Source: Rhipidocladum racemiflorum
Lineage: Eukaryota > Streptophyta > Magnoliopsida > Poales > Poaceae
Assembly (NCBI GenBank): GCA_036346355.1
Contig: CM070572.1
Coordinates: 10,051,001-10,115,000 of the forward strand
DNA length: 64,000 nucleotides
Direction: 5' to 3'
Part shown: positions 10,906-21,896 of the stretch, piece after piece
How the letters are laid out: each line of letters starts with the position of its first letter
Numbering within the stretch: the stretch's first letter is position 1
The notes under the pieces: generated by a model
Told to the model about the DNA's origin: nothing
The model's input: the letters and a program-made list of their open reading frames with translations, nothing else
Databases searched by the model: none
Made by a program: the position numbers and the translations under genes

Positions 10906-13247
10906 AGCCCGGGCGCCGGGCCCACATGTGGGCCCCATACCTGTTCACTTGCTCAGAGATTACAGGCGCAGTGAGGCTGACGATGATGAGTAAACTTCGC
11001 TCTGTTGACCAAGTGCGTCAAAAGGACCGGCCAATCTGCATAGCAAGTACGCAATGGAGATTGGTTTGGTTTGGCACTTTTGCCACATGGCGGCGACTAT
11101 TGCTGTTTGCAAGTCAAGCCAATGCGCATCGCATGCAGAACCAGGAGCAGGGAGGACAGTTTCATTCATATATTTGGGTATTCGTAGGTACTTATCCAAT
11201 AAGAGCGGATATAGGAAGCGTTTTAGACCCATATGTTTTTAGGTTTAGATAATCGATAAGGTTATATGATGGGTATGGATACTAATTTATACTCACAAGT
11301 ACCCAATGAATATCCTATGACATATGGATCTCACTTTAGATATACATAAAAAAAACAAAACCCTAACACTCATTTTCTCAATCCAGCAATGCACCTACTC
11401 GGCTTCGGCTACTCCCGATGCCCCCACGCGCGCCCCCTGGCTCCCTCCCGCAAGTCCGCAATCCCCATTGCGTCACCACCTTCGGCGCTCCGTCGCTCGG
11501 AGCCCTCCCCTCTGGCTCCCTCCCTACGGTCGCCTCCCCTCGCCCCCTCCTTAGCTCCCCTTCCACCCTCGTGTTCCCCTTCCCCCTTTGTCCCCACTTC
11601 ACCCCCAGGAGGGCGCCGCCCTCGCTGTCCCCCTCCAACTCTTCCCGCGCCTGCCTAGGAAGTTGACTGGGCCGCGCAATTGGAGATAGACGAGGCTGCG
11701 CTCGACAACCCATATCTAGGGAGGGTAGCGATGCGACATCATGGTCTCTGAGGAGGGTTGCGGCGCAGCGCGCACGCAATAGTTCTCCTAACGGACAGCC
11801 CACACTCTCGAGCTCCTCCAGATCCGGTTGCGCCCAACCGACTTCTCCATTCTTGCCCGGTTGCGCCCCCCATTCGGTCGTATCCTCCAGTCCTCCACCC
11901 CTCCTCGCAGCTGCACACGACCGATTCCTCCAGATCCAATCCTCCTGCAGGTACCCAAATGCACATGACTTCTACATTTGCTACCTTAAGTTTCTAGCTA
12001 GCTTGAACATTTCTTACATTCCCAAGCATGAAGTAAATTATTGATTGGAATAAGGAAATAGTTTGTAACATATTTTGTAGGCTATTTAGTTTTTTTTTAA
12101 CACATTATAAACATTAGAATTGACAATAGAAGCTAGAAGAAAAATTCAACTTGAGAACTCAATTGAAGTATAAGCTTTGATGGAAGAAAATAAGTAAGCA
12201 TAATAAGTTGATGGGTTCTTAGAAACGTATCAACTCTCCATCTTGCATCTATCATGTAGTGATATATCCTTATTCTTTCTCCATCAATAACTCTTTTTTG
12301 AAAATATATACCGTACATGTACATCTATTTAATCTCAAGCAATACACTGATTAGTTTACATGGAATTATAGTACATTGCTCAAGTATACACCGATGCATC
12401 ATGGGCAACTTACTTTGAATTGATCTTCCTCACACGCTGACTACCCCACCGAACCGTGAGCCTTCTATCTCTTCTTGATCACCCCACAATTTTTCTGCTT
12501 CAACCTCCAATAGCAAGCTTAATTCTTGATCGATTCCTATCAGCTGCTACCCTTTTTTAATACAATACTTTATCGCATAGCTTATCTTCTTTTTCTCACT
12601 AATTATTACTTAATGCAAAACATTGTGATATCAACATGTATACATGTATAATTATCGCTTATTCCTACTGAGGACACCCGTCACACTCTTACCAGTGGCT
12701 CCAAGCCTATTCCATATATTAGTGCTATCTCTACTATGAGTTTTTTGCTCCTTGTTTTGACTCATACGAATTCATGCATGTATCATGTTATACATACTCG
12801 ATTCTGCTTGTCCCATGTCGGCCGCTTCTCTTATTCGATATTGACCAACTCATCGATGATTCTTCCTCACTAACCCAATGGATATATATCGTTTATAGCT
12901 CGTCTTCCATACAGAGTTTCATCTCCTCTCTACTGGAGCCTCCCCGTCATTTAGCTTCTTTTGCCACTTATTTCTTCAACAATGCAGATGGTCACCACTC
13001 GTTGTCGTAGCTTTTGGCTCATTTGACCTTTTCTTTTATCTTCAATGAGTTTGGTGAGCAACACGATATTATTCTCATATCTGATGTAATGTCTTCAGCA
13101 ATCGTTTCTCCGTGAGGCAATATCTTCTTACATGATAGAGCTACACAATTGCAGTCATGTGTGGTCTTTTCTGACAACAATCATGATATCCAAATCTTAA
13201 CCTTTAAATGTATTGAAAATTTTAGTTTTTTTTTTGAATTCATATAT
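10906..13247. other. Intergenic region between KCS and the solo LTR
   Basis: No gene recognised. Positions 11350-11960 form a pyrimidine-rich stretch on the plus strand that opens with AAAACCCTAACAC and gives several low-complexity proline/serine/arginine frames. It could be a fragment of a gene 5' region, but no conserved domain is visible. Positions 12000-13250 are AT-rich and non-coding. The last bases (13248-13252, AAATT) are the duplication at the next insertion. Confidence 0.5.
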
Positions 13248-13252
13248 AAATT

Positions 13253-13650
13253 TGTCGGGGATTGGATAGTTTCCATAATTACCATAATACCATGGCAGTT
13301 AGTGCCAACCCGACCATGTGTACCCTCAGAGGACGTTCCCGAGGATGGCCCACGGGCATCCAGCTCCATTGCTCGGGTCGACCAGTTGAGATGGGCCCGA
13401 TGCTCGGCTCCAGCGCCCAAGCACGGGGTCCGAGCATACTTGCTCCGTCTTAGCTCGTCTGCAAAGCGTATGGTCGGATGGTCGTGATCGGCGGTTATGC
13501 CCGAGTAGCGATAATGATGCCATGATGTGGAGCCATTACGCCCACGATGAGAACGTGGCGTGAATTAAGGTTCAGTTACAATCAAACGATCCGTTACTTG
13601 GATTGCAATTAAGAGAATATCCTTGTAACCTATAAATACCTCTCGTGCAT

Positions 13651-13691
<41 letters not shown>

Positions 13692-13939
13692 TTTTTAGAC
13701 ACTTGGGAGAGAAATATTGTCAATACACGGAATACATTCTCACCACGCTGGAGTAGGGTTATTATCTCCCCAATGAGAGGCCCGAACCAGGATAAAACTA
13801 CTGTGTCATTTTCTGAGTGTCCTCTGTCCCGTGAAACCGAGCATCCTTTAGAAGCAAACCTTCACGTAAGAAGGGGGAAGAGTTGGTCCTCCAATAAACT
13901 AAGTAAGCTCGGCAGGGGCTTGTTCCTCAATCGTCGACA
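13253..13939 (+). repeat. Solo LTR, gypsy-like
   Basis: 687 bp beginning TGTCGGGG and ending CGTCGACA, with perfect 5 bp duplications AAATT at 13248-13252 and 13940-13944. A TATA box (TATAAATA, 13631-13638) gives plus orientation. A (GA)n run (13655-13688) follows it. The downstream part (GGTTATTATCTCCCC, CCCGAACCAGGATAAAAC) resembles the R-U5 of Tat/Athila-type LTRs. There is no internal region. Confidence 0.88.
13631..13638 (+). promoter_or_regulatory. TATA box of the solo LTR
   Basis: TATAAATA in the context ACCTATAAATACC, about 20 bp before the (GA)n tract. Probable promoter of the former retroelement. Confidence 0.6.
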
Positions 13940-13944
13940 AAATT

Positions 13945-14441
13945 AAATAGCTAATTTTACTTAATTTATTTTAGATTTTGGTTATTTAGGAATTTTACTT
14001 TAGAAACAAATTACAAACTTTCTTTCATTTTGTATTCCTAATTTCAAAGAAAAATAGAATTTTATACGGATCTAATTAGTAATTTTTACTCCAAATTAAT
14101 TATTTAGATATTTTACTTTAGAATTCATATAAAAATCAATTTTCGAGCATTATTTATTTTTAATTCAAATTTAAGCTATTTTTGTTGGAATTAATAGAGA
14201 AATTAAATTTCAAATTTCTTTTAATTTTTATGATGAATTATATATATTTAGGATTTTTCTTAGGAACTCGTATGGGAATCAGATTATCAATTTTTACTAT
14301 ACTATATATATTCTGAATTTAGCTATCTTTGGTTGAAATTCTCATGAAACAGATATTGTTAATATTTTTCATTTGTATTACAAATTTTATTTATTTAGGC
14401 ATTTTACTTAGTAATTCGTATGGAGAAAAAATAATCATTTA
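13945..14441. repeat. AT-rich diverged repeat field, left part
   Basis: AT-rich DNA with repeated themes such as TTTAGGAATTTTACTTT and ATTCGTATGG. It continues in the same style at 41404-43175, beyond the SIRE insertion, so the two parts were contiguous before that insertion. The last five bases (14437-14441, ATTTA) are the SIRE duplication. Confidence 0.7.
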
Positions 14442-17400
14442 TGAAAAGATGAGAAAGTTGCCTAAAGGGGGGGTGAATAGGCAGTTTAAAATTTAAACTA
14501 AATTTGTCGCAGCGGAAAGAGTATCGGAACTTCCGGTATTGGATCGGAACTTCCGATATAATCGGAACTTCCGATTCCAGATCGGAATGTCCGATCGACT
14601 TTGGATACGGACAATTTGACAACTAAGAGCAACGAACTTAGGAAGCAGTATAAGAACGTTTAATCAACTTAATAAGGAGACAAGCTAAAACAAAGTAAAG
14701 TAAAGACACGGATTTGATCCCGGAGTTCGGATTCTTGAGGGAATCCTACGTCTCCGTTGAGGAGGCTCCAAAGAGCCGGGTCTTTTCCAACCCTTTCCTC
14801 CCAAACCTCGGTCACACTTGAGGCTTGGTTCCACTATTGGTTCCTTTCCTTTCGGAGGCGGAGCCGGCCTTCACAAACTTGTCACGGCGTCCCACAATCA
14901 TTGGGAGCTCGTGATCGACACCTAGCCGTCTAGGAGTCCTTCAACCTCCAAGAGAAACAAATGCACGGTTGAACAATCTTGGAGGAACACTCTTAAGCTC
15001 GAAAAGAATGACACTTGCTTTTCACTCTAGCTCCAAATCTCACTTCTAGTCCTCACTCCTTGGATGATCCCTAAGATCAAAGGGGAGGTGTCAAGGCCCC
15101 AAGTTCCAAAGGTTCTGGGACATCCGGAGTATCCGGATCAACATCCGGAGTGTCCGGATCCAACCCGGAATGTCCGGATAAATGTCCGGAGTATCCGGAT
15201 TGGGCTGACCGAACACCCCAACCCGGAGTGTCCGGACCAAACGTCCGGAGTGTCCGGGTTAGTGTTACCGAAGACCCCAACCCGGAGTCTCGGGTTAAGC
15301 GTCGGAGAGTCCGGTATTTGCGGGGGTTTAGTATAAAAGTCCCATTTCGTGGCTCCCCTCCATTCTTTCTCCTCCATGTTGTTTCCCCACTCCTTGGTGC
15401 TACTCCCCTCCACCCTAGCTTCACTCCGGTGAGCTTCCCACCGGCTGGTGACCCTCCGTGGCTCCTCCCCGGCGTCCCCTAGCTCGATCTCAAGCCGGTG
15501 TTCTCCTTCCTCTACCCGGCGTTGTTCTCCTCCATCTTCCTTTGGAGGTAGGTCTTTCTATAAGGGGTTGATTCGTGGGTTTCTTGGGTCCTAAGGCCAT
15601 CCATGGTGGGTTTGGGACTTAGGTTTGGGTTTGAGAGTTTGGGGAAGAACTTTGGAGTTCTAGGGTTTTGGGAAGTGGTGGTTCTTGGGTTGGTTTTGGG
15701 GTTGGGTTTTAGGAATGTAGGTTGCCTAGGTTAGAGATCGGGTATTAGCAAAGCCATTGCTTGGCTTGGAGCTAGTCTTGGTTGGGGCTTGGATTAAATG
15801 AATGTGGGTACTAGTGAAGTAGATCGGGTAGTGGAAATGCCGGTCCGATGGTCGTTTGGAGTTGGCTAGTGATTTCATAGATTAGTGTCATTCCTCGTGG
15901 GGTTGGGTTAGCTATAAGCTTCTCCGGCCTCGCCGCGTGTAGGAATGTCATAGATCGGGTCCCCGCGGTGCCATGGGACTTGGCGGCACCTCGGTCCGTT
16001 GAGTAGTAGGGTGAGATGCGCCAGGTTCGGAGTGTCCGGACACCCACCGAGTATCCGCCTAGGTTGAGTATCCGGACACAAGGTCCGGAGTATCCGGGTT
16101 ATCCGGACTGTCCGGATCAAATAACCGGACTGTCCGGGTTAGGCTATTCTGTCCGATTTTGTTAACCTGTTCGGTCGCGTTGTTTCGTCGGGGTTTTTCC
16201 TTTTGTGTTCATTTCATTTGCATGGCATGCATCTCATTATGCATGGTACTCGTGTAGAGAGCGATCCCGCGGAGACTGACGCCGCGGTGACCGAGGGTGC
16301 GACCGGAGAGCCAGTTACTGCCGACCTACAAGCAGAAGATCAAGGCAAGCACCTAAGCATATTCAACCTTTATGTAAATGTATTTTTGTGAATAAACTGC
16401 TACATGATTGGTTAAGTGATGCATTAGGAATTTAATTGAGGGATAGGTCTAGATCCCATTTGCTGCACATACACCCGTTGGTAATTGTTGAACACATTCT
16501 TTGGAACTGGATTACGGGTAAAATAAATGAGTCCATGCTTAGTCTTGCTTAGAGGTCGGGGTTCGGGCCAAGTGACGGAGGGTTCTGTCACTTGCGGTTG
16601 TTATTATTATACACATACTACTTTATGTTGGCTTGGAATTGGGAAAGGTTTTGTAAAGAAATGAATTGTGGACCGGGCGGGGAGTTGGTTCATTTGGGTA
16701 TGGAGACTCAAATGTGTAGCCCCGTCTGTGTCAGTTAAGGACCGATCCGTAAGTGGAATAAGATTGAGCACACCCCGGTTGGTCGCATGCCCGATTATGG
16801 TACGGTAAGCCACTCTTTCTCTCATATGGAATCGATAGACCGTAACTTCCTGTGGTTGGACGTGGTTGAGGGCGAGGCTTAGGCCGACTCTCGAGCGCCA
16901 AGCCGGGCTTGGGGCTGCTCGAGGGGGTGCTAGGTTTTCGGGCCATAGGAGGACGCTTCAGCGATTGGGTATGATTGGGAGGGGGTTGACACTAGGCCCT
17001 TGTGGTAAGTGTCGTGCGATCAATGCTTCCCTGCAGGGTTAAATAAGCGATTCGAATTGCCGCGCTCTCGGATATGAGCACGCTTGGTCCGAACTTCTTC
17101 TGCGTAGTAAACAACTTGAACTTGTGGTTCGCCGTTGGGCTTGAGCTAAATTTTGATATGAGATGACTTGCTTTACATTCTGTTAATTGCAATATCCTGC
17201 TAGAAGTAAGTGCTGTTACAACTGCTAACTATATTGGGAAAAACTTGAGTAAATGACAAAAATTGAAACAAAGTTAAGCATTTCCGCACTTTTAACCTAA
17301 GCCTGTTTACCTTGCTACCGCCAAATGCATCTCCTTTGGAGTCGGTCATATATGGACCCCGGGTAAGTCTTGCGAGTACCTTTTGTACTCATGCTTCTGC

Positions 17401-19134
17401 TTTGTGGTTTTCAGGTGAGGATCAGGTGGGTGGATGCGAGTTCTGCCCGTACTGCCTCTCGGTGACCGGGCGGGGCACCGAGTAGAGGCTTAGCACGTCG
17501 TTGTCTACGCCCGGGAGTGTTCGGGGGCAGAACACTTCCGGGGATTGCTTTACTTTTGTTTAATGCGTTGGTTAATTCTTTTGTTGTATAGATAGATGCG
17601 ATTCGATGGGCTTTTGGATTTGAAAAATGGTTGGTCATGTGGATGTCGGGCTCCGTGTGTGTTTTCCTTAACTGCTGATACTATGGTGGTGCTGTGGATG
17701 TTGCTTTTACTTTCGATATATATGTATTGAACTGTGTTTTCTTGTCTGCTGAGTGGATGTCCGTAGAATCTAGAAAGGTCATGCCGAAATTTTTCGATTT
17801 CGGAGTCTTGGTCTCTTTTTCTGTGTTCCGGTCTAGTTTAGAGTCTGGGTGTTGGGTAACTTGGTTTGCTGGTCGTCGAGTTTGTCTTTGTGCCGTTTGT
17901 TTTCCGCTTGCGTGTTGGTTCGAAAGTTTCGAGTTCGTTGCCCCCTTTATGCAAATTGAGTTGATATCGTGTTGGAACCGGTATGCGGGGCGATCCTGGG
18001 CGAGTTCGGGTCGCATACCGGGGGAATACCGGGATGGTTGTCGAATTGTTAGGATGTTCTTGGAGTTGTCTCGATTGGGCTTGGGTGTTAGCACTGAGAT
18101 CACCTTCAGTGACCCGTTGCTAGGATCCAAATCCGATGGGAGTGACTGTTCATCCAACAATTCGAGGACGATCTGGGCGGCTCCCCACAGGAGGGCTCAA
18201 AAGTAAACTAGAGAGGACTCAAGGTGCACTAGAGTTCTGCTAAATAGAGTGTGTTACCCTCAAATGAGAGAGGGGTGGGGTATTTATAGTTTCTTGCAAA
18301 AACTAGCCGTTATACACCCACTCAGCTGCATATCGGAACTTCCGATCTCAACATCGGAATGTCCGATATGTACAAATGATCAGAACTCGAGCTCACTCCA
18401 ACTGTCGAAAAAGGTGCATCTGAACTTCCGATGCCAACATCGGAACTTCCGATGTTCCCAGAAAAGCCCTTGACAAAATGCTTCTAAGTCCATATCGGAC
18501 TGTCCGATATAATCATCGGAACTTCCGACTTAACATCGGAATGTCCGATTCACTATATCGGAGTGTCCGATAATTCCAGAGAGCTCCCTATTTCCGGTTT
18601 GAACATATCGGAACTTCCGATGTCAAATATCGGAACTTCCGATATTTCCAGAGAGCACCCTAGAAAGCATCAACAACGCATCGGAACTTCCGATCGAAAT
18701 TATCGGAACTTCCGATGCATTTACCACACACCGGACTGAAGCAAGCATGCACATCGGAATGTCCGGTCACATCGGAACTTCCGATGTAATATCGGAATGT
18801 CCGACTTGAACTTTGAAAGAAACCCATTCCGGTGCATGCGCAGTGACTTAGGGTCTCAACAAACATTAAAGTGACATTCATCTGAGCATTGAGACTATCC
18901 TAGATCATTCAAGATGCATCCCTCTTAATAGTACGGCATTTCTACGACACAAAACATAGAAAATACAGGCGAGATGCCGATTTACTCGCGTAATCTTGTT
19001 TGAGAGTATCCATCGCATGTAGACGATCTCAAATGAACCTTTTACCTGCTCATAAGCTCATTAAAGACATTAGTTTCTTTAATCGCTTATCATTAATCAA
19101 CCAAAACCAATTTGGGGGCCTAGATGCACTTTCA
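14442..19134 (-). repeat. 3' LTR of the SIRE element, interrupted
   Basis: Matches 39838-41398 in two blocks (14442-15088 and 18195-19134), separated by the solo LTR 15089-18189. It carries about 19 copies of the palindrome ATCGGAACTTCCGAT or its relatives, clustered at 14525-14600 and 18330-18810. A minus-strand TATA box (ACTATAAATACC) sits near 18278-18290. Confidence 0.92.
15089..18189 (+). repeat. Solo LTR, Tekay-like, nested in the SIRE LTR
   Basis: 3101 bp beginning TGTCAAGGCCCC and ending GGCTCCCCACA, with perfect duplications GGAGG at 15084-15088 and 18190-18194. The empty site is visible in the other SIRE LTR near 40483. It lacks internal genes and a repeated end. Plus orientation is inferred from the hairpin GAGTAC...GTACTC (17374-17390), which has the same sense as in the two other Tekay-like LTRs. 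It carries two clusters of TCCGGAGTGTCCGGA-type palindromes (15119-15315 and 16025-16140). Frames such as 17694-18206 have no recognisable domain. Confidence 0.88.
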
Positions 19135-19547
19135 ATCTCCCCCTTTTTGGTGATTGATGACAACTCGATTAAAGCTTACAATTAAAAAGATATAATGAGC
19201 GATTAGTCTAGATTTAGCTCCCCCTGAAGATGTGCAATGAATAGGAAACGATCGCAAATGCACAATTTGAAATGAATTTTGCAGGAGCTCCCCCTAGAAC
19301 TGAGCATATACAGAGACAATATGAATGCTAACAATTTAATGATCATTAATATTAAAACATCCATAAAACGAATACGAGTAGCAATCAACCAACATTGCTA
19401 AGAAATAAGTCCCGAGTTCACATGAAAACAAAGTTTGGAAACGAAACTAAACGAAGGATGATAAAACGAGGGTAAGCTTTCTTTCTCTTCTCCCCCTTTG
19501 GCATCAAGCACCAGAAAGGAGAAAAGGAGAGAGAGAGAGAGAGAAAA
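19135..19547. other. 3' untranslated region and polypurine tract of the SIRE element
   Basis: On the minus strand AAAAAGGGGGAGAT immediately precedes the 3' LTR (complement of about 19135-19148), a typical polypurine tract. The rest to 19547 is non-coding. A second purine block, GGGGAGCT, occurs twice near 19219 and 19286 in complement. Confidence 0.7.
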
Positions 19548-21014
19548 CTAGTCCGACTCCTCGGAAGCAGCATCAGAGCCAGACTCATCATCGTCCTCGG
19601 ACTCATCTGAAGCTGCGGTCGCTGGAGCAAACGGATCCTCAACTTCTTCTTCACTGCTCTCATCCTCTGAACACTCTAGATTTAAATGCCTCTGAATGTC
19701 CTTGAGTCTCTTGGTGTTCTTTTTGTGCGCTGCTGCATTGCCCTTGCACAGGACAAAGATTGACTTCAAGGCGCGGAGGATTGGAGAGGATGATCCACTG
19801 GCGACTGCAGCAGGAGGAGCAGTGGAGGAGGAGGAGGCAGCACCTCTAGTCGAAGCACGCCTAGCAGGCTGAGCTGGGGCCTTGATCGCCCTGATCTGTA
19901 ATCCAGCGTGCTTAGCATCATACTCAAAGTGCTGATGAGTGATGTGCTCAATCATATGCATAATGAAAGGGGCATAGCCACAGCTTCTCTTCGGCTCTTG
20001 AGCAGTCAGGCGGATCTCATTCCAAATGAAATCGAAGACATCAAAAGGACGATGTCCATCTCTCATCCTACTCAGCAGATTTCTTGAATAGGACAAAATA
20101 TGAGAGGCGTCACCTTCCTTGGGAGCTAGCGTCTTCCTGAAAAGCCTGTTGAGACAGGCAAAGAAAGGCTTCATGCCTTTTGTGCTTCCTTCCTCAAAGT
20201 CTGCAGCTTCATCATAAAGAAAGTTCAGGTTGGAGGCACCGAGCGAGGCTTCATTGTGAATTTGATCCTTGTCGCGACAAATACCTTGGTGAATCCAAGA
20301 CAAATGAGCAAAGTTCACATAGGAAATCTCATACCAAGCTCCTTCAGTCATCCAATGCAAGGTGGAGACTCATCGCTTGGAGATGTATAGGGTGGAGTAG
20401 AACTGAGCAATGATCTCAATGTTCGATCATCTTTGAAAACTCATAATCCTCTTTGTCCCAGTTCTCTCACACGCTGCTATGACCTCAGTGAAGGTAGCAT
20501 AATCACCGCGACCATATAGTCCCGATCGACCCCTTTGCATCGTAATGACTGGATTCTTCCTAGTCAAGATGATAGACTCGTAGAAGTCTCTTTGAAAGAA
20601 ATTCGAAGCGATAGTCGATCGAGAATCGAGCAACCGCCCTGGTTACGCTCTCGGCCAGCGCACTTTGGCGGCTTTCCCTTTGTAGCTCATGGGCTTCCTC
20701 TTTAGACGAGGATTCCTTTCTGCCTGCCTGAGCCTTGGAACTGCTGGGTCTGGGACAGGTTGAGATTGAGAAGCCCCTGCCACAGCTTTGCCCTTCCTGG
20801 AAGGCAAGGGCGCTCCTCGAGGAACATTCACGGTCTGAGCAGGAGGATCAGGCGGAGGGTCACTGATTTGAATCCCTGGGCCTCCACTGCCTCCACCTCT
20901 TCCTCTACCCGCAGCCCTTTTGGTTCTTGTTCCTGTTGGAGTCTGTCTTGGCCTTTTGGCGCCTACCACTGCTGGGTCTGCTGGGGGCTGAGAGCCACCT
21001 TGACTGGGATCCAT
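19548..21014 (-). pseudogene. Extra (env-position) ORF of the SIRE element, broken
   Basis: It lies between RNase H and the 3' LTR, in the sense of the element, where SIRE-clade elements carry an additional ORF. It is seen as three frames. 21014-20643 starts MDPSQGGSQPPADP and is basic, rich in proline, glycine and arginine. A middle piece lies around 20633-20427. A 270-residue frame (20360-19548) has a folded-looking first half, then a serine/alanine linker and a very acidic C-terminus (SEDESSEEEVEDP). Stops or frameshifts join them, so it is probably a single protein of nearly 490 residues now disrupted. I recognise no transmembrane segment, so an envelope function is not supported. Its role is unknown. 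Confidence 0.65.
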
Positions 21015-21896
21015 TGATCTAAGGACAAGAGCGGAATCGGTTAAGCTTACGAGAGGAACAATCCTGCTTTGGTTTGGTTTCTGTAGACATCGGAAGTTCC
21101 GATTAAATATCGGAAGTTCCGACATGAGATCGGAAGTTCCGATAATTTCGATCGGAATGTCCGATGTTTATGGATCTAAACCAACACAATGTTTCTCCCA
21201 AACCAACCGATGGAAAGAATTGACATTTGACAGAATTGAACCAAAGGAATAGATGAACAAGTTCACCGAAACGATTTCTAGAAAAGACGCCCTAGATCCA
21301 AAAGGAAAGGATTGAGCCCTAGGGTTTACCTCACGAAGAACGAGGAGAAATCGCGCGGAGAGGAGGGTCCTCTTCAAGATGGAGTCCTTCCCAAGCGAAG
21401 ATCGGAAGTTCCGAGAGGTCGGAATCTCCGATAACGGCACAAAGATGAAAACGGGAAGGAGAGGCTAAAGAGACACGAGGAAAAGGACAAAAGAAAGTGA
21501 AAGGGTACGGGCACTTTTTAAGTGCGGAGGTCACATCGGAAGTTCCGACTTTACATCGGAAGTTCTGACTTTACATCGGAAGTTCCGATGTGGAAAAACT
21601 GCCAGACATCGGATATTCCGATGGTTTGATCGGATGTTCCGATGTGTTGAGTTTTCCAGCCAACAGAGAAAGAAACAGGAATTTTGAGAGAAGTCTGAAA
21701 ACTCTGAGTCATGTGAACTTAAGGAGGATCACTCCACTTGTCATCAGCAGGCATTCAAGCAATCAAAACTATGATTACAAGTGGATTGATCCGAGATTAA
21801 GATCCAACAAAAACATTTTGAAATTCACTCAATAGGTTTTTCAATCGTTTTGTTTTGAAATTTAGCTAACTATCAGCAGTCAATGAGTGCAATTTT
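21015..21896. other. Spacer between SIRE pol and the extra ORF, with a palindrome cluster
   Basis: No gene. It contains 11 further palindromes of the ATCGGAAGTTCCGAT type in two groups (21088-21170, just upstream of the extra ORF, and 21400-21645). This could be a promoter or RNA-structure region for the extra ORF. Confidence 0.65.

Noticed and set aside
18330..18800. Heat-shock elements in the SIRE LTR
   Set aside because: The arms GAA and TTC are separated by one base, not the two of the canonical element, and the conserved part extends to ATCGG/CCGAT.
14525..18810. CRISPR-like array from the repeated palindromes
   Set aside because: Plant DNA inside an LTR; spacers and repeats vary in length, and the same units occur in both LTRs.
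19548..21014. Envelope protein in the SIRE extra ORF
   Set aside because: No signal peptide or transmembrane segment could be seen; only the position resembles env.
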